This document shows positions 10,072-18,593 of a stretch of DNA of 64,000 nucleotides, one piece after another (position 1 is the first letter of the stretch; every line of letters begins with the position of its first letter). The position numbers and the translations under genes are program-made. Source of the stretch: Spirosoma luteum DSM 19990 (GTDB lineage Bacteria > Bacteroidota > Bacteroidia > Cytophagales > Spirosomataceae); the NCBI RefSeq assembly GCF_000374065.1, contig NZ_KB893269.1, positions 1 to 64,000 of the forward strand, read 5' to 3'. The notes under the pieces were generated by a model that did no database searches, was not told the DNA's origin, and was given only the letters and a program-made list of their open reading frames with translations.

Positions 10072-10109
10072 AAAAAGGCACTCAAATCGCTGATTATGAG
10101 TGCCTTTTT
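10072..10109. terminator. Bidirectional terminator after tRNA-Ser
   Basis: AAAAAGGCACTCA at 10072-10084 pairs perfectly with 10097-10109 across a 12-base loop, with T-runs on both exits. It lies nine bases beyond the 3' end of the tRNA gene and probably ends its transcript. It also marks the right edge of the AT-rich island. Confidence 0.85.
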
Positions 10110-10117
10110 GTTCCTTG

Positions 10118-10202
10118 CAGAGAGAGAGGGATTCGAACCCCCGGACCTGTTACAGTCAGTGGTTTTCAAGACCACCGCAATCGACCACTCTGCCATCTCT
10201 CT
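10118..10202 (-). tRNA. tRNA-Ser (anticodon UGA)
   Basis: The minus strand folds as a class II tRNA of 85 bases: acceptor AGAGAGA paired with TCTCTCT, D-arm GCAGAGTGGTCGATTGC, anticodon stem GTGGT/ACCAC around CTTGAAA (anticodon TGA, reading UCA and likely other UCN), a long serine-type variable arm, and the T-arm with TTCGAAT. The discriminator is G and CCA is not encoded. A promoter lies ten bases upstream and a terminator nine bases downstream. Confidence 0.95.
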
Positions 10203-10211
10203 TTCTGGATG

Positions 10212-10241
10212 CAAATATACACGCGTTTTGAGATTTGTCAA
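10212..10241 (-). promoter_or_regulatory. Promoter of tRNA-Ser
   Basis: TTG (10241-10239), a 19-base spacer and TATATTTG (10219-10212) on the minus strand give a perfect Bacteroidota promoter. Transcription would start within a few bases of the mature tRNA 5' end at 10202. Confidence 0.75.
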
Positions 10242-10272
10242 CGACAGACGGGCCATTTTCCCCTAAATGCCG

Positions 10273-10280
10273 TAGTTTTG
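10273..10280 (+). promoter_or_regulatory. Candidate -7 box of purL
   Basis: TAGTTTTG matches TAnnTTTG exactly, about 103 bases before the purL ATG. No clear -33 TTG is seen at the usual distance. If used, the transcript would start near 10288, right at the foot of the leader hairpin. Confidence 0.4.
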
Positions 10281-10301
10281 TGAATCTTTAAAGAGCGAAA
10301 G

Positions 10302-10378
10302 GGTGAAAGAGCGAAAGAGCGAAAATGCTGACGCGAACCTTTTGTTCTTTCACTCTTTCGCTCTTTCGCTCTTTCGCT
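10302..10378 (+). repeat. Large inverted repeat of GCGAAAGA units in the purL leader
   Basis: Tandem 8-base units (AGCGAAAG) on the left and their complements (CTTTCGCT) on the right form a stem. The arm 10305-10324 pairs with 10356-10375 over 20 perfect base pairs, extendable with G-T pairs to 10302/10378, around a loop of 31 bases. The right arm ends four bases before the purL ATG, so folding would hide the start region. It could be an attenuator or thermosensor-like structure, or a palindromic repeat element inserted in the leader. Confidence 0.75.
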
Positions 10379-10382
10379 AATC

Positions 10383-12641
10383 ATGGATACCCTCGAATCC
10401 CTTCCCACGCTGGAAACTGCCCGCAAACTGGGCGTGTTACCCGATGAGTTTGACCGTATTGCCGAGATTTTGGGTCGTAAGCCTAACTTTACGGAACTGA
10501 GCATCTTCTCGGTGATGTGGTCGGAACACTGTTCCTACAAAAACTCCATTATCTGGCTTAAAACCCTACCCCGCGATGGGGATCGGATGCTGGCTAAAGC
10601 CGGGGAAGAAAATGCCGGTCTGGTTGATATTGGCGATGGGCTGGCCTGTTCGTTCAAGATTGAATCCCACAACCACCCCTCCGCACTGGAACCGTATCAG
10701 GGCGCGGCAACGGGCGTTGGCGGCATCAACCGCGATATATTTACGATGGGCGCCCGGCCCATTGCCCAGTTAAATTCGCTCCGTTTCGGTGCACTTGACC
10801 TCAAGAAAACCAAACGACTGCTACGCGGGGTGGTCAAAGGCATTGGCGACTACGGCAACGCCTTTGGCATACCAACCGTGGGGGGGGAACTTCATTTCGA
10901 TGAATGCTACAACACCAACCCCCTTGTCAATGCCTTTTCGGCGGGTATTGTGGAGGTGGGGAAATCCGCGAAAGCAACCAGTTTTGGCGTGGGTAACCCG
11001 GTATTTATCGTTGGCTCGGCTACGGGGAAAGATGGGATTCACGGTGCCACGTTCGCGTCGGAGGATATTTCGGCCGCATCGACGGATAAACTGCCCGCCG
11101 TGCAGGTGGGTGATCCGTTCATGGAGAAACTGCTGCTCGAAGCCACGCTCGAAATCATCGCCACGGGTTATGTGATTGGTATTCAGGACATGGGAGCGGC
11201 TGGTATCATCTGCTCCACGTCCGAGATGAGTGCCAAAGGGGAACACGGTATGATTATCGACCTCGACAAAGTACCGACCCGCCAGCCCAACATGGCCCCG
11301 TTCGAAATTCTGCTGTCGGAGTCGCAGGAGCGGATGCTGGTGGTTATCGAGAAAGGAAAAGAGGCCATTATCCAGGGAATATTCGACAAGTGGGACCTGA
11401 ACTGCGCCCAGATTGGGGAAGTGACAGCACGGGGCGAAAACGACCTGGGACGGCTGCACTTCTACCGCTACGGCGAACTGGTGGCCGATGTTCCCGCTTA
11501 CGACCTCGTACTCGGCGGGGGGGCTCCCCAGTATCAGCGCGAATATAAAGAACCGGCTTACATTAAGGAATACGCCAAGTTTAACGCCGACGACGTAGAC
11601 GACATTGAGGTGGACGACATTAAAAAGATAGCCGAACACCTGCTGACCCACCCAAATATCTGCTCCCGCAAGTGGGTGTATGAACAGTATGACTCCATGG
11701 TGGGAACGGCCAACCGCAGCACCAATGCGCCTTCCGATGCGGCCGTGGTGCGTGTAAAAGGCCCCGGCCTGCCCGCTACCGATAAATCCATCGTTATTAC
11801 GGTAGACTGCAACAGCCGGTACGTAAACGCCAATCCGCGTCAGGGAGCCATGATTGCTGTGGCCGAAGCCTGCCGCAATATCGTTTGCAGCGGGGGTGAG
11901 CCGCTGGCCGTTACCAACAACCTGAACTTTGGGAATCCCTACGTGCCGGAAGTATACTGGCAATTTGTGGAAGCGGTGCAGGGTATGGGCGAAGCCTGTA
12001 AGCGGTTTAGTACGCCGGTGACGGGCGGGAACGTGAGTTTCTATAACCAAAGTTCGGACGATGGGCCGGTATTTCCGACCCCAACCATCGGGATGCTGGG
12101 GCTGATGGACAACCCTGACCACCGCATGACGCTGAATTTCAAAAATGAAGGCGACCTGATTTACCTCATTGGACCTTCCACAAATGACATTGCATCGTCG
12201 GAGTATCTGTATTCGTACCTCGGCATCAAAGCCTCGCCCGCTCCCCATTTCGATTTTGAAACGGAATGGCGCGTGCAGGAAAGCATCAAAACCATGAACC
12301 GGCACGGCTGGCTTCAGTCGGCGCACGATGTGTCGGACGGGGGGCTGTTCATTACGCTGGCCGAATCGGCGATGGCAGGTAATCTTGGCTTCGACATAGG
12401 GATTGATACCCGGCACCGCACGGATTCCTTTTTGTTTGGCGAAAGTCAGAGCCGGGTTGTCATCTCCATCACGCCCGACCAGCGGCAGCACGTAGTGGGC
12501 TACCTGGAAGACAGCGTCCTGCCGTTCCGGCACCTAGGCACGGTAACGAAGAGCAGCTTCGTAATGGATGAAACGACCATCATGACGGTTGATGAGGCAA
12601 AAAATCTGTACGACAACGCATTGGGCGATATTATGCAGTGA
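10383..12641 (+). CDS. purL: Phosphoribosylformylglycinamidine synthase subunit PurL
   Basis: PurL converts FGAR to FGAM with ATP and ammonia, the fourth step of purine synthesis, working with PurQ and PurS, which are not in this window. The 752-residue protein is of the small PurL type. [13 protein letters not shown] near residues 40-52 carries the conserved His, followed by [20 protein letters not shown], the repeated AIRS-type folds, and the second-half motifs [10 protein letters not shown] and HDVSDGGL. The ATG at 10383 lies directly behind the leader hairpin. The gene is followed by a palindromic repeat and then the inositol monophosphatase gene. Confidence 0.96.
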   Translation: MDTLESLPTLETARKLGVLPDEFDRIAEILGRKPNFTELSIFSVMWSEHCSYKNSIIWLKTLPRDGDRMLAKAGEENAGLVDIGDGLACSFKIESHNHPSALEPYQGAATGVGGINRDIFTMGARPIAQLNSLRFGALDLKKTKRLLRGVVKGIGDYGNAFGIPTVGGELHFDECYNTNPLVNAFSAGIVEVGKSAKATSFGVGNPVFIVGSATGKDGIHGATFASEDISAASTDKLPAVQVGDPFMEKLLLEATLEIIATGYVIGIQDMGAAGIICSTSEMSAKGEHGMIIDLDKVPTRQPNMAPFEILLSESQERMLVVIEKGKEAIIQGIFDKWDLNCAQIGEVTARGENDLGRLHFYRYGELVADVPAYDLVLGGGAPQYQREYKEPAYIKEYAKFNADDVDDIEVDDIKKIAEHLLTHPNICSRKWVYEQYDSMVGTANRSTNAPSDAAVVRVKGPGLPATDKSIVITVDCNSRYVNANPRQGAMIAVAEACRNIVCSGGEPLAVTNNLNFGNPYVPEVYWQFVEAVQGMGEACKRFSTPVTGGNVSFYNQSSDDGPVFPTPTIGMLGLMDNPDHRMTLNFKNEGDLIYLIGPSTNDIASSEYLYSYLGIKASPAPHFDFETEWRVQESIKTMNRHGWLQSAHDVSDGGLFITLAESAMAGNLGFDIGIDTRHRTDSFLFGESQSRVVISITPDQRQHVVGYLEDSVLPFRHLGTVTKSSFVMDETTIMTVDEAKNLYDNALGDIMQ

Positions 12642-12718
12642 ATTTGTTAAAATCAATCCTGTAAAAAATAGGTGCCCAATCAGAACGGGAAAAAGTGGGA
12701 AAAATAAACTACTTGTGC

Positions 12719-12788
12719 TTGTCATTTCGACGGAGGAGAAATCTAAATTGTAATGCCTAGAGAGATTTCTCCTGCGTCGAAATGACAA
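12719..12788. repeat. Palindromic intergenic repeat (REP-like)
   Basis: The arm 12719-12744 (starting TTGTCATTTCGACG) pairs with 12763-12788 with one mismatch in 26 bases, around an 18-base spacer. Palindromes of the form GTCATTTCGAC...GAGAAATCT are familiar as dispersed intergenic repeats in Bacteroidota genomes (recollection, not checked). It lies 78 bases after purL and could also stop transcription. Confidence 0.65.
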
Positions 12789-12851
12789 AATTGGAAGACA
12801 AACACAGTTTAATTTTTCAACCATTTTATTATCCGATTTTATTTACTCATT

Positions 12852-13655
12852 ATGCTCAACGATTTAGCCGCCCTTACCCGCGAAATTAACACGATTGCCA
12901 AAGATGCCGGGGCGTTTCTGCTCCAGGAACGAAGCAAGTTCCAGCGCGATGCCATTGAATACAAGGGCCTGAACAACCTGGTGTCCTACGTCGATAAGGA
13001 AACCGAAAAAGAGTTGGTCAAAAAGCTGAGTCAGCTACTACCCGAAGCCGGGTTCATCACCGAAGAAGGCACTACCGAGCAGGAGGCCGACCAGTCGGCC
13101 CTGAACTGGATCATCGACCCGCTCGACGGTACGGCTAACTTCATTCACGGACTCCCCATTTTCTCGGTCAGCATCGGACTGGCGCAGGGTAAAACACCCA
13201 TCGCCGGGGTGGTCTATGACCCTAATCGCGACGAGTGTTTTTCGGCCTGGCAGGGTGGGGGAGCGTATTGCAACGAAACCCGTCTGTCGGTTTCGCCCGT
13301 TACCAGGCTGGGTGAAAGCATGATTGCCACGGGCTTTCCGTATTATAGCTTCGACAAGATGCCTAAATACCTGCGCATTCTGGAAACGCTCATGCAGCAA
13401 ACCCACGGCCTGCGTCGACTGGGGTCGGCGGCTATTGATCTGGCCTACGTAGCCGCCGGGCGATTCGAGGCTTTTTATGAATACAACCTCAATTCCTGGG
13501 ATATGGCCGCCGGGGTGCTGCTCGTGCGCGAAGCCGGTGGTCTCGTTACCGATTTTGAGGGGGGCGATGAATTCCTGTTTCGGGGCGACGTTATTGCGAG
13601 CTGTGGCGTACATCCGGAACTGATCGGGGTTATTCAGGAATACTGGGCTCAATAA
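12852..13655 (+). CDS. suhB: Inositol monophosphatase family protein
   Basis: The family hydrolyses myo-inositol phosphates or related small phosphomonoesters using Mg2+. The 267-residue length equals the SuhB type. Metal ligands are visible: Glu71-Glu72 in ITEEGT, Asp89 and Asp92 in WIIDPLDGTANF, and Asp217 in SWDMAAGVLLVREAGG. There is no signal peptide, so it is cytoplasmic. The natural substrate cannot be told from sequence; CysQ-like PAP phosphatase activity is an alternative. It may be co-transcribed with the lipoprotein gene 25 bases downstream. Confidence 0.88.
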   Translation: MLNDLAALTREINTIAKDAGAFLLQERSKFQRDAIEYKGLNNLVSYVDKETEKELVKKLSQLLPEAGFITEEGTTEQEADQSALNWIIDPLDGTANFIHGLPIFSVSIGLAQGKTPIAGVVYDPNRDECFSAWQGGGAYCNETRLSVSPVTRLGESMIATGFPYYSFDKMPKYLRILETLMQQTHGLRRLGSAAIDLAYVAAGRFEAFYEYNLNSWDMAAGVLLVREAGGLVTDFEGGDEFLFRGDVIASCGVHPELIGVIQEYWAQ

Positions 13656-13680
13656 ATACTTAAATCGACTATCATCAGCC

Positions 13681-14640
13681 ATGGCCAAACGTCTGCTTAC
13701 CAGTGTGTTCATGACTCTTGCACTGGCTGGTCTGCTGGCCTGTAGCCATCTGGACGTTCTTCAGCCAGTTACCCGGTCTACCGATCAGATTGCCCGGATT
13801 CGGGAATGGCTGGTTACCCGGCCGGCTGTGACCAATCAGTCATCCGTCGATTCACTTCGGAATCTGAAACTGGAGGATGGCTATCATTTCGTTGAATACG
13901 CCTGGAGCAGCACGTTCACCTATGATGCCCGGGAGCGGCTGATTGCCGAGGATATGGACGGGTATCGGGATTCCGGTGATTATGGGATTGAAAAAAAGAA
14001 GGTAGCCTATCGGTATTCATACCAGCCCGATGAACTGGTGGCCACACAAACAACAACATTCGGGGGGAATTATCGATCAGAGACTAGTCAGCATCTTTCG
14101 CTCAACCAACAGGGCCGGGTAGCGGCAGCTCCTTTACTGGCAGGACTGGGTTATTGGGGGCAGTATTCAATGAGCCAATTGGTGAAAGATGCCGTAATGC
14201 CCTTTGCCAAAGATGTGCTCCGCACCTACAATGCGGAGGGATTATTGATCAAAACGCAGTCGGACCTCGTTGCTGCGCCACCAGAATTATTCAGGACAGT
14301 GCGGGTGCAGCAGGTTGATAAAGGCAATGTTACCAGTGTACAGATTCAACGTCTGGATAAGAATTTAACGACTACAGCGACTTCTGCACCAGTCGTAGTG
14401 GAGTCGATTCGGTATACGTACGATCCGGCAAAGCCCGGTTTCCGAAGCCCGTATCAGTTTATGGGCGTTACTAACCGAAACCTGATTGTTCAATCGGTCA
14501 GGCATGTTGCTACTGGTGGCGCCGACCAAATTTCAGACTACCAGTACGAGTTTGACGACAAAGGCCGGGTGAAGCACTACATCATCAGGAATAGCGTATA
14601 TGACACTATCGTTGGCGATATTACCTACGTGCAACCTTAA
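13681..14640 (+). CDS. Hypothetical lipoprotein with YD-like repeats
   Basis: The 319-residue product starts with a lipoprotein signal ending LLAC (Cys21 would be acylated). The body contains several short Tyr-Asp segments, such as FTYDARERL, YNAEGLLIK and YEFDDKGRVKHY, spaced through the chain like degenerate YD/RHS-type beta hairpins common in Bacteroidota lipoproteins. No enzyme motif is seen. It lies 25 bases after the inositol monophosphatase gene and 2 bases before the DinB-like gene, so the three are probably one operon. Function unknown. Confidence 0.75.
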   Translation: MAKRLLTSVFMTLALAGLLACSHLDVLQPVTRSTDQIARIREWLVTRPAVTNQSSVDSLRNLKLEDGYHFVEYAWSSTFTYDARERLIAEDMDGYRDSGDYGIEKKKVAYRYSYQPDELVATQTTTFGGNYRSETSQHLSLNQQGRVAAAPLLAGLGYWGQYSMSQLVKDAVMPFAKDVLRTYNAEGLLIKTQSDLVAAPPELFRTVRVQQVDKGNVTSVQIQRLDKNLTTTATSAPVVVESIRYTYDPAKPGFRSPYQFMGVTNRNLIVQSVRHVATGGADQISDYQYEFDDKGRVKHYIIRNSVYDTIVGDITYVQP

Positions 14641-14642
14641 TT

Positions 14643-15194
14643 ATGAACCCAATGCAGCATCAAACGTCAGACACCCTTCGCTACCCCATCGGTGATTTCG
14701 TGCACGGTCAGGAATTCTCCGGCCCGGAAACGCAGCAGCACATCGCTACCCTTGCTGAACTACCTGTTAAACTAACCCGACTCGTTGGGAAATGGGGGGA
14801 TGACCGGCTCGATACGCCCTACCGGCCCGATGGCTGGACGGTGCGGCAACTGGTCCATCACATGGCCGATAGCCACATGAATGCCTATGTACGTACCAAA
14901 CTGGCGCTGACGGAGGATAACCCAACCATCAGCCCCTACGAAGAAGGCGAATGGGCCAAACTCCCCGACTCCAGGCTCGACGTGGCTCCATCACTGGTTA
15001 TTCTTCATAACCTGCACCTGCGCTGGGTCGCTATTCTGGAGGCACTGGCGGAACCGGAGTTGGAACGAACCTATTTCCACCCGGCGAGTGAAAAGACGTT
15101 TCCCATCCGGCAGGTGATTGCCCTTTACGCCTGGCATGGTGAACACCACTATCAGCACGCCTATCGACTGGCCGAACGGAACGGATGGGAATAA
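14643..15194 (+). CDS. DinB/YfiT-type metal-dependent hydrolase (BstA-like)
   Basis: A 183-residue four-helix-bundle protein of the DinB/YfiT superfamily. Metal-binding histidines are visible in RQLVHHMADSHMNAY (about residues 75-89) and near the end in WHGEHHYQHAYRL. The N-terminal YPIGDF motif and the length match YfiT/BstA, annotated as bacillithiol transferase or putative metal-dependent hydrolase. In an organism of this kind the thiol substrate is uncertain. The ATG is two bases after the preceding lipoprotein stop. Confidence 0.85.
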   Translation: MNPMQHQTSDTLRYPIGDFVHGQEFSGPETQQHIATLAELPVKLTRLVGKWGDDRLDTPYRPDGWTVRQLVHHMADSHMNAYVRTKLALTEDNPTISPYEEGEWAKLPDSRLDVAPSLVILHNLHLRWVAILEALAEPELERTYFHPASEKTFPIRQVIALYAWHGEHHYQHAYRLAERNGWE

Positions 15195-15227
15195 GGTTTA
15201 TAGAATACCATGAACTGAATACAGGCA

Positions 15228-15392
15228 ATGCAGGAACTCATCATTTTACTGGTATTTGTTGCGGCCCTGGTCTATTTAGGCCGTCGGCTGTACGGGAGCT
15301 TCGCTAAAAAACAGGCAGGTTGCGGCAAAGGCTGTGGCTGCGCAACAGAGGCAAAATCATCGTCCCTGCTCGTCACGAAAAGATATAAGTAG
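15228..15392 (+). CDS. FeoB-associated Cys-rich membrane protein
   Basis: A 54-codon gene, ATG 15228 to TAG 15390-15392. One N-terminal membrane helix (LIILLVFVAALVYLG) is followed by a basic stretch and the cluster AGCGKGCGCAT, the arrangement of the FeoB-associated Cys-rich family. These are thought to accompany the ferrous iron transporter FeoB, but no feo gene is in the window, so the link to iron is by family only. It lies 33 bases after the YfiT-like gene in the same direction. Confidence 0.7.
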   Translation: MQELIILLVFVAALVYLGRRLYGSFAKKQAGCGKGCGCATEAKSSSLLVTKRYK

Positions 15393-15434
15393 CCTTCGTT
15401 AACATTTCGTTAACCTAACAGTTCTGTTGTAGCC

Positions 15435-16838
15435 ATGAACCTACAACGAACCATCAGATTATTACTTCTATTCGCGTCAATACTTGTATTTGACGCCTGC
15501 AAAAAGCGTGTCCAGTCCGACACGCCCCTACAGGAAGCATTTGAACCACCGATTGAAGACCCCATATCCTACGTAGCGGGGAACCTCACGTTCAACATCC
15601 GGGACCTGGAAGCCAAAATCAACAAGGGGCTATCAACCACGCTGGTACCGGAAGAAACCTTTAAAGGTAAGAAGGGTGAAGCCTGGAAACTTCGCGTTGA
15701 ACGCACCGGCCCCATCAAAATTAAGTACGCTAATCGGCAGGTCATTTTATCGGCCCCATTGCAGGTATGGTACAGTAATCCCATTGGGCTGCGCCGGAGC
15801 GACAAACGGAAAAGTCGTTCCCTTTGCGCACTGGCCATTAATTTAAAAAGCCCTATTTCGGTTAGTCCAGAGTGGCGGTTAATTACGAAAGTTAAGTTTG
15901 ATGAATACCAGTGGACCGAGGAGCCGAAAGTTCAATTGCTGGGTATAAAGATAAACGTCCGGAAACTGGCCGAAACCATTCTGGACAAGCGACGACCGGA
16001 GATTGAACAGGCCATTGACCGGGCGGTTCGTAAGGGACTACGCCTGGACAAACAGGTAAGTAAAGTATGGCGCGATCTGCAAAAACCACTTCGAATTACC
16101 AAAAAACCCGAAAGTATCTGGCTGCTCCCCAAGCCCTTCAGCATTGCATCGGCCCCGGTGTATGGCAACGCCAACGAAATTACGGTGCCTATCCAGATTG
16201 CATTCCGGGTTAAAACCCACATTGGCGAACAGCCGGTTATTGCCCCTGATTCGCTGGAGCAGCTACCCCGGCTGCTGCACCGGAATGAACTGCCCGACTC
16301 TTCCCGGCTGGAGGTGCTGTCCTTTGTACCCTATAAGGATATTAACCAGGTACTGGAGCAACTCCTGCACCAAAAGAAAATCAGCCTGGCGGGGGGGGAT
16401 CTGAACGTAAAGGGGGGGGCGGTCTACGGCAGTGGTAAGATGCTGATTTTGAAAGCTGATGTGGGTGGTGCCGTCAATGGAACGCTGTATCTCCATGGCC
16501 AGCCTACCTACGACACCCTGACCAACACACTACGAATTAAGAATGTCGATTTCGACCTGGTGACGCGGGAATACCTGATGGCCACAGCCGACTGGCTGCT
16601 GCACGATCACCTGCGTGATACGATTCAGTCGAAACTGGTAATACCGCTGGGGAAACCTATATCTACCATACCCGAAAAAATTGAAACGGCTTTTGCCAAA
16701 GCCAAAGTAAGCCAGAAAACGGACCTCGATATTGATACCTTCCAGATGGTACCCCAGCGAATTCTGGTGCAGCCGGAGGGAATCCAGGTGCTGATTAAGG
16801 TGAAGTCTAAACTGGCCGTAAAAATGAAGCGGTTATAA
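15435..16838 (+). CDS. DUF4403 family lipoprotein
   Basis: The 467-residue protein has a lipoprotein signal (Cys22 in VFDAC). The remainder has the pattern of DUF4403 proteins: PISYVAGNLTFNIRDLEAKINKGL at the start, long amphipathic beta and helix segments, and a repeat of the same fold in the second half (residues about 330-465, with QKTDLDIDTF and IQVLIKVKS). DUF4403 proteins resemble lipid-binding TULIP-like folds, but the function is not established. It is convergent with the AlkA-type glycosylase gene, with only 24 bases between stops. Confidence 0.75.
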   Translation: MNLQRTIRLLLLFASILVFDACKKRVQSDTPLQEAFEPPIEDPISYVAGNLTFNIRDLEAKINKGLSTTLVPEETFKGKKGEAWKLRVERTGPIKIKYANRQVILSAPLQVWYSNPIGLRRSDKRKSRSLCALAINLKSPISVSPEWRLITKVKFDEYQWTEEPKVQLLGIKINVRKLAETILDKRRPEIEQAIDRAVRKGLRLDKQVSKVWRDLQKPLRITKKPESIWLLPKPFSIASAPVYGNANEITVPIQIAFRVKTHIGEQPVIAPDSLEQLPRLLHRNELPDSSRLEVLSFVPYKDINQVLEQLLHQKKISLAGGDLNVKGGAVYGSGKMLILKADVGGAVNGTLYLHGQPTYDTLTNTLRIKNVDFDLVTREYLMATADWLLHDHLRDTIQSKLVIPLGKPISTIPEKIETAFAKAKVSQKTDLDIDTFQMVPQRILVQPEGIQVLIKVKSKLAVKMKRL

Positions 16839-16862
16839 ACCTGTCTGGCAGGTGCCAGCCCG

Positions 16863-17519
16863 TTAGGAGAGGGGTTTCCAGCGCCAAAGGTACCGGCTGG
16901 CGGTGGTACGATAGGGTCGCCAGGCTTCCGCAATTTCCTGCAATACCTTATAAAGGGCTTTTCCCGTCAGGCCATTGGTCTGTTCGGGGTAGGCCAGCAT
17001 CATTCGCTGCCGGATAATCAGGTCATCGATGGGGAACACGTCGGGCCGGTCCAGCACAAACATCAGCAGCATCTCCACCGTCCACCGCCCCACACCTTTT
17101 ATCGGCAACAGGTACTGTACGATCTCTTCATCGGTCATGGCATCCAGATACAGCCGCGTCAGCGGGCTGGTGAGCGAAAACTCCGCCACACTTTGCAGGT
17201 ACTTTATTTTTTGAAACGACAACCCCGCACTGCGTAATTCTTCCGTTGTTTTCAACAGTAACGCGTCGGCCTGCGGGTAATTGTCGGGAAACAAGGCACA
17301 GAATCGGGCAAAAATCGCATCAGCGGCTTTCACTGAAATCTGCTGCGACACGATGCTTTCCAGCAGGGAAACGTACACCCGATTTCGTTCCGGCAAATCA
17401 CCCGTATAGGTATCGGCGAAAGGCGCAATGGGTTTAGGCGCGGGTGTTTCAGCAATAAGCCGGGCCATAACAGGGTCCTGCGCAAGGTGGAGCAACGGGT
17501 CGGAATTGGTTGGGTGCAT
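16863..17519 (-). CDS. DNA-3-methyladenine glycosylase (AlkA-type HhH-GPD)
   Basis: The enzyme removes alkylated purines in base-excision repair. The 218-residue protein has the helix-hairpin-helix LPIKGVGRWTVEM (138-150) followed by the catalytic Asp166 in FPIDDLIIRQ, and QQISVKAADAIF (59-70) typical of AlkA/Mag homologues. There is no Fe-S cluster cysteine set, which excludes the EndoIII branch. It is shorter than E. coli AlkA because the N-terminal beta domain is missing, as in Mag1-like proteins. It is divergent from the ABC transporter operon. Confidence 0.88.
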   Translation of the reverse strand: MHPTNSDPLLHLAQDPVMARLIAETPAPKPIAPFADTYTGDLPERNRVYVSLLESIVSQQISVKAADAIFARFCALFPDNYPQADALLLKTTEELRSAGLSFQKIKYLQSVAEFSLTSPLTRLYLDAMTDEEIVQYLLPIKGVGRWTVEMLLMFVLDRPDVFPIDDLIIRQRMMLAYPEQTNGLTGKALYKVLQEIAEAWRPYRTTASRYLWRWKPLS

Positions 17520-17662
17520 GCGTACGTGAAAATAGACAGAAATGGGCTATTGAAAATGACCAATCAGGTAGGTAAAAGGATAAACAGATGAATCGTTCGT
17601 ATTGGTACAAAAAATGCGCTCCCTGGAATAACTACGCCCGAAAAATTATTTTCCCGTATTCC

Positions 17663-17693
17663 TTGACTTAGAGAAATGATACTGTTACTATTG
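17663..17693 (+). promoter_or_regulatory. Promoter of the GntR-regulated ABC operon
   Basis: TTGACT (17663-17668), a 17-base spacer and TACTAT (17686-17691) read as a classical sigma-70 promoter. The same bases also satisfy the Bacteroidota pattern: TTG, then 20 bases, then TACTATTG (one mismatch to TAnnTTTG). Its downstream end is inside the left arm of the operator at 17688-17725, so a bound repressor would block it. Confidence 0.65.
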
Positions 17694-17725
17694 TAGTGTA
17701 CTATGCATCTAATACACTACAATAG
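17688..17725. promoter_or_regulatory. Operator-like inverted repeat for the GntR/YtrA regulator
   Basis: CTATTGTAGTGTA (17688-17700) and its perfect complement (17713-17725) flank a 12-base spacer. The inner AGTGTA...TACACT halves resemble the operator described for Bacillus YtrA, from memory with a 13-base spacer. The GntR/YtrA-type regulator encoded three genes downstream is the natural candidate to bind here, giving autoregulation of the operon. Confidence 0.7.
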
Positions 17726-17735
17726 ATTTTCCTTT

Positions 17736-18593
17736 ATGATTGATTTACGAACGGTATCATTTGGGTACCAGCGAAATAAACGGCTGTATGAAGGGATAAA
17801 CCTGAGCCTTTTACCCGGTTCAATTTATGGCTTGCTGGGGCCAAACGGAGCCGGAAAATCAACGCTGTTACGGCTCCTATCCGGCTTGCTGTACCCCAAA
17901 GAGGGCAGTATTCAGGTGAATGGCTATAATCCCGGTCAGCGTCGTCCGGCCTTTCTGGAGGAGTTGTTTCTGCTACCCGAAGAAATTCACGTACCGGCGG
18001 TACGCATCCGGGAGTTCGTTAATGCCAACGCCCCCTTCTATCCCCGCTTTGACCGGGCGCAGATGGCGGGTTACATCCGCGAGTTTGGCCTTACCGACGA
18101 CCAGAAACTACATGAACTGTCGTACGGACAGAAAAAGAAAATCCTGATTGGCTTCGGCCTGGCTACGAACACGGCGGTGTTGCTGATGGACGAGCCGACG
18201 AATGGCCTGGACATCCCTTCGAAAAGTCAGTTCCGGCGATTGGTAGCCGGGGCCGTCGATGAAAACCGGACGGTCATTATTTCAACCCATCAGGTGCGCG
18301 ACCTCGAAACTCTCATCGACCCAATCGTCATTTTATCCGGGCAGGGTATTGCGCTCAAAGCCAGTGTCGAACGAATTACGGAGCGGCTGTGGTTTGGGCT
18401 GGTATCTGACCTGGACCCTGACCATCCGGCCCTGTATACTGAACGGGCCGTGGGCGGATATGCCATCGTGACCGAAAACCGCACCGGCGCACCCAGCCGG
18501 CTTGATTTAGAGCGGCTTTTCAACGTCGTGCAGGCGGAGCCGGAACGTATCCGGAAACTATTCTCATCTACTTTAACCCCCGCCAACGCATGA
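17736..18593 (+). CDS. ABC transporter ATP-binding protein
   Basis: An ABC ATPase of 285 residues if it starts at ATG 17736 (MIDLRTVSFGY). An upstream in-frame ATG at 17703 lies within the operator and predicted start of transcription, so it is not preferred. Visible motifs are Walker A GPNGAGKST (about residues 35-43), signature LSYGQKKK, Walker B VLLMDEPTNGLD and the H-loop STHQ. It energises the membrane protein encoded next (stop and start overlap in ATGA). The substrate is unknown; operons with a YtrA-type GntR regulator often respond to cell-envelope stress or antibiotics. Confidence 0.9.
   Translation: MIDLRTVSFGYQRNKRLYEGINLSLLPGSIYGLLGPNGAGKSTLLRLLSGLLYPKEGSIQVNGYNPGQRRPAFLEELFLLPEEIHVPAVRIREFVNANAPFYPRFDRAQMAGYIREFGLTDDQKLHELSYGQKKKILIGFGLATNTAVLLMDEPTNGLDIPSKSQFRRLVAGAVDENRTVIISTHQVRDLETLIDPIVILSGQGIALKASVERITERLWFGLVSDLDPDHPALYTERAVGGYAIVTENRTGAPSRLDLERLFNVVQAEPERIRKLFSSTLTPANA

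Noticed and set aside
10290-10382. purL leader as a known purine riboswitch
   Set aside because: It lacks the conserved junction of purine riboswitches and consists of simple repeats.
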